Notes: generated by a model not told the origin, from the sequence alone. Counted from the stretch's first letter, positions 19,211-32,433 are shown. The stretch is 64,000 nt of DNA from Candidatus Francisella endociliophora (GCF_000764555.1 NZ_CP009574.1:1922001-1986000), one strand, 5' to 3'. A program made the numbers and translations.

Positions 19211-19969
19211 TTGAACATATTTAAGAATTTTATCTCTCAGTTAACTACTTACTTCAAAGGTTTTAGAAATATTAGACTAACTAATATTTTTAATGGCTGG
19301 TCTACTTTAGAGATTGTATGGTTTGTGACTGCGACATTAACAATGTTGTTTATAAGCGCTTATACTGCTCAACAGCAGGTAGTGCTAACGATAGTAGCTA
19401 CAGTTACAGGTATTACTACAATTTTACTGATAGCTAAGGGAAAGGTTTTAAATTTTTTCTTTGGACTTATAAATAATCTTACATATGCTTATGTTTGTTA
19501 TAGTCAAGGTATTTATGGACAATTTCTATTGTTTTTGTGTTTTTATTTTCCTATGCAGTTTTATGGCATGCATACTTGGACAAAGCCACAACGTACAAAT
19601 GAAAACAATGATATTATCACTAGAGTCTTAACTGGTAGCCAGAGACTAAAACTTAGTGTAGGTATAATAGTTGTTGCTACATTGTATGGGTTGATAATTT
19701 TGAAAGGAGTTTTTAATCAGCAAGTTGGCTTATTTGCTGATTCGCTAACAGGAGTTGTTGCCGTTGTTGCAATTATCCTGATGGTCAATGCTTATATCGA
19801 ACAGTGGGTTTTATGGATAATTATTAATTCTCTTTCTACTATTATTTGGTTGCAACAATATCTATTTGGTACTGGTCAAGGGATAGCATTTTTAGTGATG
19901 TGGTTAATTTATCTTTGTAATGCAATATATGGTTATATTAATTGGCTAAAACTTAAAAAGGACGATTAA
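19211..19969 (+). CDS. pnuC: Nicotinamide riboside transporter PnuC
   Basis: The 252-residue membrane protein matches PnuC, with about seven hydrophobic segments and the motifs GLINNLTYAYVCYSQGIYG near 97-115 and YFPMQFYGMHTWTK near 120-135. A cluster of aromatic residues (WVLWIIINSLSTIIWLQQY) follows in the C-terminal half, as in other PnuC proteins. It probably takes up nicotinamide riboside by facilitated diffusion for NAD synthesis. The start codon is TTG at 19211, with AGGGG about nine bases upstream; no ATG fits. It follows the ROK pair by 15 bases. The nearby isochorismatase-like gene is not enough to call an NAD cluster. Confidence 0.87.
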   Translation: MNIFKNFISQLTTYFKGFRNIRLTNIFNGWSTLEIVWFVTATLTMLFISAYTAQQQVVLTIVATVTGITTILLIAKGKVLNFFFGLINNLTYAYVCYSQGIYGQFLLFLCFYFPMQFYGMHTWTKPQRTNENNDIITRVLTGSQRLKLSVGIIVVATLYGLIILKGVFNQQVGLFADSLTGVVAVVAIILMVNAYIEQWVLWIIINSLSTIIWLQQYLFGTGQGIAFLVMWLIYLCNAIYGYINWLKLKKDD

Positions 19970-20053
19970 AAAACTTTCTTATAAACTTCTTAACTTAATA
20001 TGATCCTTGCTATATAATTTGCAGTTATTAGCCTACCTAATTCAAATCAAGTT

Positions 20054-22767
<2,714 letters not shown>

Positions 22768-22776
22768 TCATTATTC

Positions 22777-23067
22777 ATGAATACAAAATCTAATTCTTTT
22801 TTCTATATTTTTATCTCTGCAGTTCTATTGCTTATTGCTATATTACAATATGATCTATGGTTTAGTAGTACAGGGCTTATTAAATATAAAACATTAAAAA
22901 GCGCTGTTGCGAAGCAATCAGAAGAAGTGAGACAAAAATCTCAAACAAATGCTCAACTATACTCAGAAGTAGTTTCATTACGTAAAAATAGTGAAGTTCT
23001 TGAAAGTTTAGCTCGTGAGAATATGGGGTTGATTAAGCAAGGTGAGGTTTTCTATAGTGTCAAATAA
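22777..23067 (+). CDS. ftsB: Cell division protein FtsB
   Basis: The 96-residue protein has one membrane segment (about 8-26), then a periplasmic coiled coil with the heptad pattern typical of FtsB/DivIC (LKSAVAKQSEEVRQKSQTNAQ). A conserved end, LESLARENMGLIKQGEVFY, resembles the ARE.LGM...GE.f motif of E. coli FtsB. It forms a complex with FtsL and FtsQ at the division septum. Assignment rests on topology, this C-terminal motif and the eno-ftsB-ispD gene order. Its end overlaps ispD by 11 bases. Confidence 0.9.
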   Translation: MNTKSNSFFYIFISAVLLLIAILQYDLWFSSTGLIKYKTLKSAVAKQSEEVRQKSQTNAQLYSEVVSLRKNSEVLESLARENMGLIKQGEVFYSVK

Positions 23068-23752
23068 ATATGTGATTATTCCTGCTGCAGGTATAGGTAG
23101 TCGGTTAGGGCTTGATGTCCCTAAGCAGTATTGTAAGCTAGCCAATGGTAAAACTATTCTTGATAATACATTAGAGAAGTTTGTCGAAAATTCTTTTTTT
23201 GATAAGGTTATTATAGCAATTAGCTGTAAGGATGCTTTTTGGCAAGACTCTATTTATTTTGATAGTCCAAAAGTGCAAACTTGTATTGGTGGTGCGACTA
23301 GGTTTAATAGCGTCCATAATGCTCTTCATGCAATAAAAAACTATGATTCTAAAGATTGGGTTTTTGTTCATGATGCTGCAAGACCTTGTGTGTTAATAGA
23401 TGATATTTTAGAGCTTTATGAAGCTGCTAAATTATCGCATTCTCAAGCTGGAATTTTGGCAATTAAAGCTTTTGAAACTGTCAAAAAAGTAGCTGCTAAA
23501 AATATTATCACAAAGACAATTAACCGTAATGATGTTTGGCTTGCACAAACCCCACAACTATCTAGATATGGTCAATTGAAAGAAGCATTGGATTTTTGCT
23601 TTACAAATGACTTAACTGATAGAATTACAGATGAAGCTTCAGCACTAGAACTTTATGGAATAAATCCTATAGTCGTAGAGGGATCAAGAAAAAATATTAA
23701 AATAACAACTAAAGATGATTTAGATTTTGCTAATTGGTATTTTGGTAGCTAA
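23057..23752 (+). CDS. ispD: 2-C-methyl-D-erythritol 4-phosphate cytidylyltransferase
   Basis: The protein is 231 residues when started at the GTG at 23057, which has GGTGAGG nine bases upstream. Another GTG at 23042 would add five residues inside ftsB without a ribosome-binding site. The nucleotide-binding motif IIPAAGIGSRLGLDVPKQY is at about 6-24. VHDAARPC near 103, NRNDVWLAQTPQ near 153 and TDEASALEL near 193 are IspD signatures. It makes CDP-methylerythritol from MEP and CTP. It is translationally coupled to ftsB by overlap. Confidence 0.95.
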   Translation: MSNKYVIIPAAGIGSRLGLDVPKQYCKLANGKTILDNTLEKFVENSFFDKVIIAISCKDAFWQDSIYFDSPKVQTCIGGATRFNSVHNALHAIKNYDSKDWVFVHDAARPCVLIDDILELYEAAKLSHSQAGILAIKAFETVKKVAAKNIITKTINRNDVWLAQTPQLSRYGQLKEALDFCFTNDLTDRITDEASALELYGINPIVVEGSRKNIKITTKDDLDFANWYFGS

Positions 23753-23756
23753 AACT

Positions 23757-25019
23757 CTATTTAATTAACAGTCCAATCAAGTATCCAAATATAATAACTA
23801 GTCCCATTATTAATAAGATAGAATCTAAAATAACTCTTCTATAGTTTTTGCACTTTATATTTTTATATATAATTATTACAGGTAGTACATATAGAAGAAA
23901 TGCTACTGTAGGAGCCACTAAAATACCGATGATATCTAAGATTTTGAAGTTAGCAATTGTACATATCCATAAAACTATAAATATAATGAAAATACATGCT
24001 TTACTTATTAAAGAATCTGAAATATGTATTTTACAAACTTCTTTAAAGAAGTATCTGAATAAGTATCTTAAAGCTTCTATTGAGCCAATATAGCAACCAA
24101 TAAAAGAGCTAATAATCGCTGTAAAAACTATCATTGGAGCTAATATGTTGAGTAGAATACTTGGATGCTGCTCTTGTATTAGTGTAACTATGGATAGGTT
24201 GTTTGCACTTGCTCTATTTAAATCCTCCACTGTTGTACTAAGCAAACATGAAGTTACAAAAAGCAATACAAATATAAATAATATTAGTGCATTGATTTGT
24301 AAGATTTTATATATTTTTGCTTTTTCTTCAGAACGTTCTATTTTTACGTAATCTCTATAAAATATAACTAAACTTGAGATTACAGGTGAGTGGTTCATAG
24401 ATAGTACAAGTATTGGTAATACCATTAGCACACCTATTATATAGCTTGTAAATTCAAAGTGACTATCAGTTACAAACTTATAATTCCAGTCTGGTATGAT
24501 ATATATAGTTAGTATCAATACTAATAGAATTAGAAAGATAACAATGAGTTGCATAAATTTAAGTATAATATTCATACCTAATGATACAACTGTCATAAGT
24601 ATTACTAGTATACTAAAGCTAAACCATACGCTAGTAGATAGGTCTGTTTTTACTAAATTATAATTTATAAGAAAGTTACTAAGTTCACTATTTAAACCAA
24701 TAGAGTACATTGGCATATTTAAAAATATAGCAAAGAAGTATAGAACTACACATACTAATCCAAAGATTTTTCCTAGATTATGTGTAAAGACATCTGTAAT
24801 ACCACCATCATCAGCTGATAAGACGATATTTGACATATTTTTATGTGAATAGTAGGTTAATGGTAGAGCAAAAATCATAACAGTTGCCAATGCCCAAAAT
24901 CCACTATCACCTGCTTGGACTGGTAGATAAAGAAGTCCAGCTCCAATAGCAGTGCCAAATAAAGTAAATATCCATTGAATATCTAGTTTAGTGGAATTTA
25001 GATAAGTTGGTTTTTTCAT
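23757..25019 (-). CDS. Amino-acid permease, HAAAP/SdaC-like (probably threonine/serine)
   Basis: The 420-residue protein has about 11 hydrophobic segments. It begins with the family's N-terminal signature FGTAIGAGLLYLPVQAGDSGFW (about 17-38), as in SdaC, TdcC and related proton-coupled permeases. A second conserved region, MNHSPVISSLVIFYR near 208, also fits. Its gene starts two bases after tdh ends, so it is in the kbl-tdh operon; import of threonine, or serine, is the natural guess. Selectivity is not readable from sequence. It converges on ispD with four bases between the stops. Confidence 0.83.
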   Translation of the reverse strand: MKKPTYLNSTKLDIQWIFTLFGTAIGAGLLYLPVQAGDSGFWALATVMIFALPLTYYSHKNMSNIVLSADDGGITDVFTHNLGKIFGLVCVVLYFFAIFLNMPMYSIGLNSELSNFLINYNLVKTDLSTSVWFSFSILVILMTVVSLGMNIILKFMQLIVIFLILLVLILTIYIIPDWNYKFVTDSHFEFTSYIIGVLMVLPILVLSMNHSPVISSLVIFYRDYVKIERSEEKAKIYKILQINALILFIFVLLFVTSCLLSTTVEDLNRASANNLSIVTLIQEQHPSILLNILAPMIVFTAIISSFIGCYIGSIEALRYLFRYFFKEVCKIHISDSLISKACIFIIFIVLWICTIANFKILDIIGILVAPTVAFLLYVLPVIIIYKNIKCKNYRRVILDSILLIMGLVIIFGYLIGLLIK

Positions 25020-25021
25020 AC

Positions 25022-26077
25022 TTAACTATTCCAGTCTAATATTACTTTACCACATTTACCACTTTTCATAATTTCAAAGCCTTCTTTATAATCATCTATA
25101 GATAGCCTATGGGTGATTACTGGAGTCATATCCATACCAGCTTGAATCATACTTGACATTAGATACCATGTTTCAAACATCTCTCTGCCATAAATACCTT
25201 TTAAAATTAAGCCTTTGAATAGTATAGCACCCCAATCAACAGATACGTCACTACCTGATATCCCTAGTAGAGATAATTTGCCACCATGATTCATTACATC
25301 CAGCATCATTGATATAGCGGAATTGATGCCTGACATTTCTAGACCAACATCAAAACCTTCTGTCATACCTATGCCAGACATAACCTTACGCATTTCTTTA
25401 ACAAGTTCATTCTGTGTTTTATATGGAGCAACATTTAGTACAAAAGTTGCACCGAAGTCTTTAGCTTTCTTTAGACGGTATTCATTGACATCTGTTACAA
25501 CAATTCTTCTAGCCCCACAGAATCTGGCAATTTTTATAGCCATCAGGCCAATAGGTCCTGCGCCAGTAATTAAGACATCTTCACCTGTTAGGTTAAATGA
25601 AAGTGCAGTATGTACAGCATTTCCTAGAGGATCAAATATACTTGCGATTTCATCTGTAATAGTATCAGGGACTTTAAAAACATTTGATGCAGGCATTACT
25701 AGGTATTCAGCAAATGCACCTTGAACATTTACACCAACACCAACTGTTTCTCTACAAAGGTGGCGTTTACCAGCTCTACAGTTACGGCATTGACCACATA
25801 CTAAATGACCTTCGCCAGAAACTCTATCTCCTATCTCAAGACCTCTGACAGCATCTCCCATAGCAGCAACTTCGCCAATAAACTCATGTCCAACTATCAT
25901 AGGTACAGGGATCGTTTCTTGTGACCATTTATCCCAGTTATAGATATGTAGATCTGTACCACATATTGCTGTTTTTCTAATTTTGATTAGTACATCATTA
26001 TGTCCATATTCTGGCATAGGAGCATCATCAATCATCCAAATACCAGGTTCTTTTTTTAATTTAGATAGTGCTTTCAT
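25022..26077 (-). CDS. tdh: L-threonine 3-dehydrogenase
   Basis: The 351-residue protein is a zinc-dependent medium-chain dehydrogenase of the Tdh type. The catalytic zinc region is [15 protein letters not shown] near 37-51 and GHEFIGEV near 63-70. The structural zinc site is [15 protein letters not shown] near 95-109. The NAD-binding motif is [11 protein letters not shown] near 170. It oxidises L-threonine to 2-amino-3-oxobutyrate, which the adjacent kbl product cleaves. It lies 20 bases after kbl and 2 bases before the permease gene. Confidence 0.95.
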   Translation of the reverse strand: MKALSKLKKEPGIWMIDDAPMPEYGHNDVLIKIRKTAICGTDLHIYNWDKWSQETIPVPMIVGHEFIGEVAAMGDAVRGLEIGDRVSGEGHLVCGQCRNCRAGKRHLCRETVGVGVNVQGAFAEYLVMPASNVFKVPDTITDEIASIFDPLGNAVHTALSFNLTGEDVLITGAGPIGLMAIKIARFCGARRIVVTDVNEYRLKKAKDFGATFVLNVAPYKTQNELVKEMRKVMSGIGMTEGFDVGLEMSGINSAISMMLDVMNHGGKLSLLGISGSDVSVDWGAILFKGLILKGIYGREMFETWYLMSSMIQAGMDMTPVITHRLSIDDYKEGFEIMKSGKCGKVILDWNS

Positions 26078-26097
26078 TATTTTTAGTCCTATTGCTA

Positions 26098-27291
26098 TTA
26101 GATAATACCTAATTCTTTACCAGCTTTTGTAAAACCCTCTACAGCTTTATCAATTTGTTCAAAAGTATGAGCAGCAGACATTTGAGTTCTAATACGAGCT
26201 TTACCTTTTGGTACAACAGGGTATGAGAAAGCTATTACATAAATTCCATAATCTAGTAATTTTTCTGCAAATTCAGCAGCTTTTTTCTCATCATAAATCA
26301 TAACTGGAATAATAGGGTGCTCACCTGGTATTAGATCAAAACCAGCTTCAGTCATTTTAGATCTGAACCTCTGTTGGTTTGCTTGTAGCTGATCTCTTAA
26401 TTCGTTAGAATTTCTAGTGATTTCAAGAGCTTTTAATGATGTTTTTGCAATAATTGGTGCTAGAGAATTTGAGAAGAGATATGGTCTAGATAGATTTTTA
26501 AGTAAGTCTACAACTTCTTTTTTCGCACAAATATAGCCACCAGAAGCACCACCTAGCCCTTTACCAAGTGTGCCAGTTAAAATATCTACACGACCCATTA
26601 CATCACAGTGTTCGATTGAACCTTTACCATTTTTGCCAACAAAACCAGAAGCATGGGAGTCATCAACCATTACAATAGCATTATATTTATCTGCTAGATC
26701 ACATACAGCTTTCAAATTAGCAATAATACCATCCATTGAGAAGACACCATCTGTTGCAATCATTTTAAATCTAGCTCCAGCATTATCTGCTTCTATAAGC
26801 TTTGCTTCAAGATCTTGCATATCATTGTTGTTATATCTGAATCTCATAGCTTTACAAAGTCTAACACCATCAATAATACTTGCATGATTTAGTGAATCAC
26901 TAATAATAGCATCCTCTTTTGTAAGAAGCGTTTCAAATAAACCAGCATTTGCATCAAAACAAGAGGGGTATAAAATAGTGTCTTCAAATTCGAAAAAGTC
27001 AGATAATTCTTTCTCTAGTTGTTTGTGAACGCTATTTGTTCCACAAATAAATCTTACAGATGCCATACCATAACCACATTCTTCAATATGATTTTTAGCA
27101 TATTTGACGATTTCTGGATTGTTGGCAAATCCTAGATAATTATTAGCACAGAAATTAATAAGAGTATCGCCGTTTTCTAAATTGATTACAGGTTCCTGAG
27201 GTGTAGAGATTACTCTTTCACTTTTATATGTCCCTGCATCTTTAATTTCTTGAATTTTATTGTTTACGTTATTATAAAAATTTTTATTCAT
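26098..27291 (-). CDS. kbl: Glycine C-acetyltransferase (2-amino-3-ketobutyrate CoA ligase)
   Basis: The 397-residue protein is a PLP-dependent alpha-oxoamine synthase. Visible features are [12 protein letters not shown] near 50, [14 protein letters not shown] near 209-222 with the PLP-contacting Asp and His, and the Schiff-base lysine in [14 protein letters not shown] near 240. It splits 2-amino-3-oxobutyrate with CoA into glycine and acetyl-CoA. With tdh downstream it forms the standard threonine-to-glycine route. AGGGAG precedes the ATG. First gene of the kbl-tdh-permease operon. Confidence 0.96.
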   Translation of the reverse strand: MNKNFYNNVNNKIQEIKDAGTYKSERVISTPQEPVINLENGDTLINFCANNYLGFANNPEIVKYAKNHIEECGYGMASVRFICGTNSVHKQLEKELSDFFEFEDTILYPSCFDANAGLFETLLTKEDAIISDSLNHASIIDGVRLCKAMRFRYNNNDMQDLEAKLIEADNAGARFKMIATDGVFSMDGIIANLKAVCDLADKYNAIVMVDDSHASGFVGKNGKGSIEHCDVMGRVDILTGTLGKGLGGASGGYICAKKEVVDLLKNLSRPYLFSNSLAPIIAKTSLKALEITRNSNELRDQLQANQQRFRSKMTEAGFDLIPGEHPIIPVMIYDEKKAAEFAEKLLDYGIYVIAFSYPVVPKGKARIRTQMSAAHTFEQIDKAVEGFTKAGKELGII

Positions 27292-27418
27292 TAAAAGCTC
27301 CCTTGATGTTTCTAAAACAAATTGTTTAATAGATATATAATATATATAAGAATATTTATATTTGGAAACTATTTAATTAAAAAAAGAGGAAGAAAAGTAT
27401 GAAGAAAAAGCCTAGTTA

Positions 27419-29737
27419 TTATTCTAGATCAAATTTATCTCGAGAGTAATCTGCTAGTATATCTGAGTTTAGGCCAAGTTTAGAACCATCAGAAGCTGGG
27501 TTTTCTAAGTTTATAGCCCAGAACATACTACCGCCATAGTTTTCACCTGCAAGGTAGTTGATAGCTTGTTTGCTAACTTCCATACCTTCCCAAACACCAC
27601 CAGCAGCTTGGTATCCAGGTTCAAAGCCTAATATAACTAAATTAGGATCAACTCTTGAGCTGAATGTGTTTAAAACATCTTTGTATACATTCATATTCCA
27701 AGTTTGTCCATTTGGCATATAGCTAGGACCAACATCATAAGCCATGATATTTACCCAGTTCACTACTTTATTTAATGAACTACCATGAGCTCTTAACCAA
27801 TCATCTATAGCTAAACCTTCACCATCTGAGTTAAAGCCAGGGAAGCCATATTTACTGCTGTCAGCCATGAAAGCATTAAATCTAGTAGTATAACCGATTT
27901 GCTTATCTTGCATGCCTTCAGCATCTAGTTTTTGGCGTAATTTAAGCATTGTTTCTGCTAATACCGCTTGCTCTTCTTTTGCATTTGGATTAGGTTGACC
28001 ATTTGCAAGTTGGTTAATGTGCTCCCAATCAAAATCAATACCATCACCTGATACTTTTAGTAGATCAACTAATTGATTTACTAATTCATCTACTTGAGCA
28101 GGGCTGATAGTTTGTTGTAGGTCAGACCAACCACCTAGCGCCCAGATGAACTTACTATTGTTTTTGTGGGTAGAATCAATAAGTGCATCAATTCGTGATC
28201 TCATCCAATTATCTGTGCGTTGATATGCAGGAGTACCATCTGGATATTGTTTCATTACATCTAGAACATTATGTCTTGTCATAGATTCATAAACAGCAGT
28301 GCCATTCCACTCTTTATCAGCAGGGCTGTCAGGGTTTGGGTTAGGATCTAGTGTTAAGAATGAATACAATACATGTGTGTATGGCGCAACATCATTAGTA
28401 TAGTAGTTCGATTGTGTATTGCTAGTTCCGGCAGGTGCTTGTAATGCACCTTTCCAGTTTGCCCAATATCCCACTACTTTTTTACCAGCTTCGATAGGAG
28501 CTTGTTGCTCAAATGCAACACTGATATTTTGACTATCTTGGTTAGCTGTGAATGAGCTAGGAGATGTTGTTACTCTATATCCAGATATAGAAGTAGTTGT
28601 TACAGTCCAAGTAGCATCATCTTTTGGTATGCTAATACTATAGTTATCATTTTTATCAAGAGTAAGCTCTTGTTTATCACCATTACTACTAGTCAAAGTA
28701 AGAGTTGCTGTTTGTTGGTCAGGGAGACCATTAACTTTTACATTTACATCTTGGGTTGGAATTGCTTGTTTTTCAAATACTAAGTTTGCTTTGCTTGTAT
28801 TGAATTTAGTCACAGTTACTGTGATAGGTTCTGCTTTATAAATAGTACCATTTTCAGAAAATTCTCCTACTGAAATAGTATATTTAGTACCGCCATCTGT
28901 TGCTGGCAGATTATTGATTGTAACCGGATTGCTAAAGTTAAGCATACCTTGTGTAATTATCTTTCCATTAGAATCTTTTACAGTATAAGTAGGTTTTTTA
29001 GTTGTATCCGCATCGATACGTGCTGATAGTTCAATAGAGCCCTCTTCAGCAGGAGCAGGTTGCTCATAGTTTATTTGTATATTTTTAGTTTCACCTTTGG
29101 CTATAGAGAATGCTGTAGGAGAGGCAGTACCATTAGCACCATTTATAGCTGGGACAACTATTTTAATATCTCCAGCAGGAACTTCTGCATTTATAGCAGA
29201 GCCCCAAGCAGCATCAGTTATTTCTGAGATTTTGACATCACTACTATTGTATATGACAACATCTGGTAGAGACTGGTCTGTGATAAAACTTGGTTTTTCA
29301 GGAAGTTTGATAGCAACAGTAGCTTTTTCTTGAACCTCTCCTTCTCCAACACTAAAGTTTTTCACCTCAAAATCTGGTGCGTAATTAGCATCGTAAGTAA
29401 CAACATTCGTTGGGGAGAATGATAATACTGTAGATTGTCCAGCTGGTAATACATAGCCTTCTCCTTCAGGCCACCATTTTTCAACAGTTACTGATACTTT
29501 ATTACCGTTTTTAATAACAGATGTTTTACCTGGTAATCCCCATATACTTCCCGCTTGAACACCGTTAGTTAGTTCAAAGCTGATAGGGTTTTTGAGTAAA
29601 TCAGTATTTTCATCACATTGAAACCTTAAAGACCCTGTCCATCCATCCTTAGCTTCATCTAGAGTACAGTCAGCAAAAGCTGTTGATCCCATAAGAGCTA
29701 GAGTAACAAACGAAAGCATTTTTATTTTTCTGTTCAT
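27419..29737 (-). CDS. Secreted GH18 chitinase (paralogue 1)
   Basis: The protein is 772 residues when started at the second ATG (29735-29737), nine bases after AAGGAG; the first ATG directly abuts that site. A Sec signal peptide (residues 1-19, MNRKIKMLSFVTLALMGSTAFA, cut after AFA) leads into an N-terminal beta-rich domain with Cys residues and many Trp (GSIWGLPG, VEKWWPEGEGY), probably carbohydrate-binding. Repeated beta-sandwich-like segments (about 120-415) follow. The C-terminal GH18 barrel carries the catalytic motif DGIDFDWE with the acid Glu near 569, and MAYDVG near 665. It should hydrolyse chitin or chito-oligosaccharides outside the cell. It shares its whole architecture with the next gene upstream. 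Confidence 0.9.
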   Translation of the reverse strand: MNRKIKMLSFVTLALMGSTAFADCTLDEAKDGWTGSLRFQCDENTDLLKNPISFELTNGVQAGSIWGLPGKTSVIKNGNKVSVTVEKWWPEGEGYVLPAGQSTVLSFSPTNVVTYDANYAPDFEVKNFSVGEGEVQEKATVAIKLPEKPSFITDQSLPDVVIYNSSDVKISEITDAAWGSAINAEVPAGDIKIVVPAINGANGTASPTAFSIAKGETKNIQINYEQPAPAEEGSIELSARIDADTTKKPTYTVKDSNGKIITQGMLNFSNPVTINNLPATDGGTKYTISVGEFSENGTIYKAEPITVTVTKFNTSKANLVFEKQAIPTQDVNVKVNGLPDQQTATLTLTSSNGDKQELTLDKNDNYSISIPKDDATWTVTTTSISGYRVTTSPSSFTANQDSQNISVAFEQQAPIEAGKKVVGYWANWKGALQAPAGTSNTQSNYYTNDVAPYTHVLYSFLTLDPNPNPDSPADKEWNGTAVYESMTRHNVLDVMKQYPDGTPAYQRTDNWMRSRIDALIDSTHKNNSKFIWALGGWSDLQQTISPAQVDELVNQLVDLLKVSGDGIDFDWEHINQLANGQPNPNAKEEQAVLAETMLKLRQKLDAEGMQDKQIGYTTRFNAFMADSSKYGFPGFNSDGEGLAIDDWLRAHGSSLNKVVNWVNIMAYDVGPSYMPNGQTWNMNVYKDVLNTFSSRVDPNLVILGFEPGYQAAGGVWEGMEVSKQAINYLAGENYGGSMFWAINLENPASDGSKLGLNSDILADYSRDKFDLE

Positions 29738-30061
29738 AAGAGTCATCTCCTTACAGTTTTTTAATAAACGCAGGTTATTGGCCTACAAATTAATTATATG
29801 CCCATAAAAAAAAGCAAATCAAATAAGTTTTACAGTAAATACTCTTTATTATGAGGTTGATAAATAAAGCTTAATCTTGTTTTAAAAACAGCCAAGTTTT
29901 ATTTTGCGAGATAAAGATATCATGAAATAAGAAGTAGAAAATTATCAGAAATTGATAGGGTATATCAATAATTGATAGGTGTAGAGAAAATAAATATGAT
30001 TCCGAACAATATAACCCTTTTTTAGTGAACTAAAAGAGAAAGGAGTTGTTAAGATTTTATA
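29738..30061. other. 324-base spacer between the two chitinase genes
   Basis: No coding potential is seen. It holds the AAGGAG of the downstream chitinase gene. At 29950-29979 the decamer AATTGATAGG occurs twice, the second copy overlapping a TATCAA-TAA-TTGATA inverted repeat. An imperfect A/T-rich hairpin at 30017-30044 lies just after the upstream gene, read on the minus strand, and could be a weak terminator. No clear -35/-10 pair was found. Confidence 0.4.
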
Positions 30062-32386
30062 TTATTCAGAATCATATTGTTCTTGAGTATATTTAGCAAG
30101 AACATCAGAATTTAAGCCAGTATTGTCAGAAGTGATATATGGAGTTTGGTTAATTGCCCAGAACATGCTACCACCATAGCTATTGCTAGCTAAATAATTA
30201 ATAGCTTGTTTACTAACATCCATACCTTCCCAAAGACCACCAGCAGCTTGGCCACCTGGCTCAAAACCAAGGTTCACTTTAGCCTTATTAACACGAGAGC
30301 TAAATGTGTCTAAAACGTCTTTGTATACATTCATATTCCAAGTTTGTCCATTTGGCATATAGCTAGGGCCAACATCATAAGCCATTATATTTACATGATC
30401 AACTACTTCATCTAGAGAGCTACCATGAGCTTTTAACCAATTATCGATTGCTAAGCCTTCCCCATCAGAGTTAAATCCTGCAAATCCATATTTACTACTA
30501 TCAGCCATGAATGCATTAAATCTAGTTGTATAACCGATTTCTTTATCTTGCATACCTGCTGCATCAAGAGCTGTACGTAGTTTTAATAATGTCTTAGCGA
30601 GCGTTGCAAGCTGTTGATCTTTATTTGGGTTTACATTACCATTAGCAAGTTGGCTTAAGTGTTCCCAGTCAAAATCAACACCGTCCCCGGACTTTTTAAG
30701 CAGATCAACTACCATTTTAACAAATGTATCAATTTGATCTTCTCTAATAGTTTGCTGAATATCAGACCAGCCACCTATTGCCCAGATAAATTTAGCATTA
30801 TTGTTGTGTACAGCTTCTATTAGGCCATCCACTCTTTGTCTCATCCAGTTATCCTTACGTTCCCAATCTGCAGTTCCAGCAGGATATACTTTCATAAATT
30901 CAAGTACATCACCAGCAGTCATAGATTCGTAAATTGCGCTACCATCCCAATATGAGTTAGAAGGATTATCCGGGTTTGGTGATTTTGCTAGTGTCAAGAA
31001 TGAGTAGAATACATGAGAATATGGAGCTACATCAACACTATAGTATTCTGCTTCACTATTAGATGTTCCGGCAGGAGCTTGTTGCGCGCCTTTCCAGTTT
31101 TCCCAATAGCCTATTGTATTACCATTAGATTCTATTTGAGATTGTTGTTTAAAAGTAACTTCTATATTTTGACTATTTTCATTAGCTGTGAATGTACTAG
31201 GAGATACATTTACAGTATATCCTGATACAGATGTAGCTGTTACAGTCCATGTAGAACCATCTTTAGGAACTGCTGTATTATAGTCTTTATTACTATTTAA
31301 AGTGACTTCTTGCTTTTCACCATTTTCATTAGCTAGTGTAAGTGTTATATCTTTTGCATTATCAGTTGCTAATCCAGAAACTTTGATATTTACATTTTCT
31401 GTAGGAATTGCTTCTTTTTCAAATGTTAGATTAACATCAGTAGAATTAAATTTAGTTACAGTAGTTGTTACAGGCGCTGCTTCATACTTATATCCATCTT
31501 TAGAGTAGCCATCTACACTAATAGTGTATTTCGTACCACTTTCAGTAGCTTGAAGATCACTAATAGTAATAGGGCTATTAAAGTTAATTGTTCCTTGGGC
31601 AACAACTATACCACTACTATTTTTAATTATATAAGCTGGATTTTGTTCTGGTGCATCAGAAGTGCTAGCAGAAAGGTTGATACTACCAACTTCAGCAGGA
31701 GCTGGAGTTTCATAGCTTATTTCAACAGATGCTGTTTCTCCTTGAGCAAGAGTCAAGTTAGCTGGAGATGCTGAACCAGCGCCCCCATCAATTGCAGGGA
31801 CTGATACTGTTAAAGCGCCAGTGGGGACACTTAGATTAACTGTAGATCCCCAAGCCGCATCATTAATTTGACCAACTTTTGTGTCGCCTTTATATATAAG
31901 AACATTTGCTAAAGTGGAGCTATCAGTTATAAAGCTAGGCTTAGATGGTAAAGTTACGGTTACTGTTCCTTGTTCTTGAGCTGAACCACCACCAACATTG
32001 AAGTTTTCAATACTGAATTCAGGTGCGTAATTAGAATCATAGACAGAAACATTTGTAGGTGAGAAAGATATGGTAGTAGATTGACCCGCAGGTAATATAT
32101 ATCCTTCGCCTTGAGGCCACCATTTTTCAACTGTGACCGATACTGTATCTCTATTTTTAGAAACTGTTGACTTACCTGGTAATCCCCAGATGCTTCCTGC
32201 TTCTACATTATTAGATACTTTAAAACTAATAGGATTTTCTAGAAGATCAGTATCTTTATTACAATGAAACTTAACAGTTCCAGTCCATCCATCCTTAGTC
32301 TCATCCAGTACACAGTCAGCTGCAAAACCAGATGATCCCATTAATGCAAGTGTAATCATAGATAAAAGTTTCTTTTTGTTGTTCAT
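30062..32386 (-). CDS. Secreted GH18 chitinase (paralogue 2)
   Basis: The protein is 774 residues from the ATG at 32384-32386, four bases after GGAGG; an earlier in-frame ATG at 32413 has no ribosome-binding site and would put a charged extension before the signal peptide. The signal peptide is MNNKKKLLSMITLALMGSSGFA. The domain order is as in the neighbouring paralogue: Trp-rich N-terminal domain (SIWGLPG, VEKWWPQGEGY), repeated beta-sandwich-like segments, and a GH18 barrel with DGVDFDWE (catalytic Glu near 573) and IMAYDVGPSY. The two proteins are collinear and clearly homologous from end to end, most strongly in the catalytic barrel, indicating tandem duplication followed by divergence. 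Confidence 0.9.
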   Translation of the reverse strand: MNNKKKLLSMITLALMGSSGFAADCVLDETKDGWTGTVKFHCNKDTDLLENPISFKVSNNVEAGSIWGLPGKSTVSKNRDTVSVTVEKWWPQGEGYILPAGQSTTISFSPTNVSVYDSNYAPEFSIENFNVGGGSAQEQGTVTVTLPSKPSFITDSSTLANVLIYKGDTKVGQINDAAWGSTVNLSVPTGALTVSVPAIDGGAGSASPANLTLAQGETASVEISYETPAPAEVGSINLSASTSDAPEQNPAYIIKNSSGIVVAQGTINFNSPITISDLQATESGTKYTISVDGYSKDGYKYEAAPVTTTVTKFNSTDVNLTFEKEAIPTENVNIKVSGLATDNAKDITLTLANENGEKQEVTLNSNKDYNTAVPKDGSTWTVTATSVSGYTVNVSPSTFTANENSQNIEVTFKQQSQIESNGNTIGYWENWKGAQQAPAGTSNSEAEYYSVDVAPYSHVFYSFLTLAKSPNPDNPSNSYWDGSAIYESMTAGDVLEFMKVYPAGTADWERKDNWMRQRVDGLIEAVHNNNAKFIWAIGGWSDIQQTIREDQIDTFVKMVVDLLKKSGDGVDFDWEHLSQLANGNVNPNKDQQLATLAKTLLKLRTALDAAGMQDKEIGYTTRFNAFMADSSKYGFAGFNSDGEGLAIDNWLKAHGSSLDEVVDHVNIMAYDVGPSYMPNGQTWNMNVYKDVLDTFSSRVNKAKVNLGFEPGGQAAGGLWEGMDVSKQAINYLASNSYGGSMFWAINQTPYITSDNTGLNSDVLAKYTQEQYDSE

Positions 32387-32433
32387 ATTTCCTCCGTCTT
32401 TAAGACTATTCATTTAGCGTGTTTAATCAAACT

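Noticed and set aside
27399-27449. Short plus-strand ORF (MKKKPSYYSRSNLSRE) with AGAGGA upstream
   Set aside because: Only 16 codons and overlapping the chitinase 3' end; nothing further supports it.
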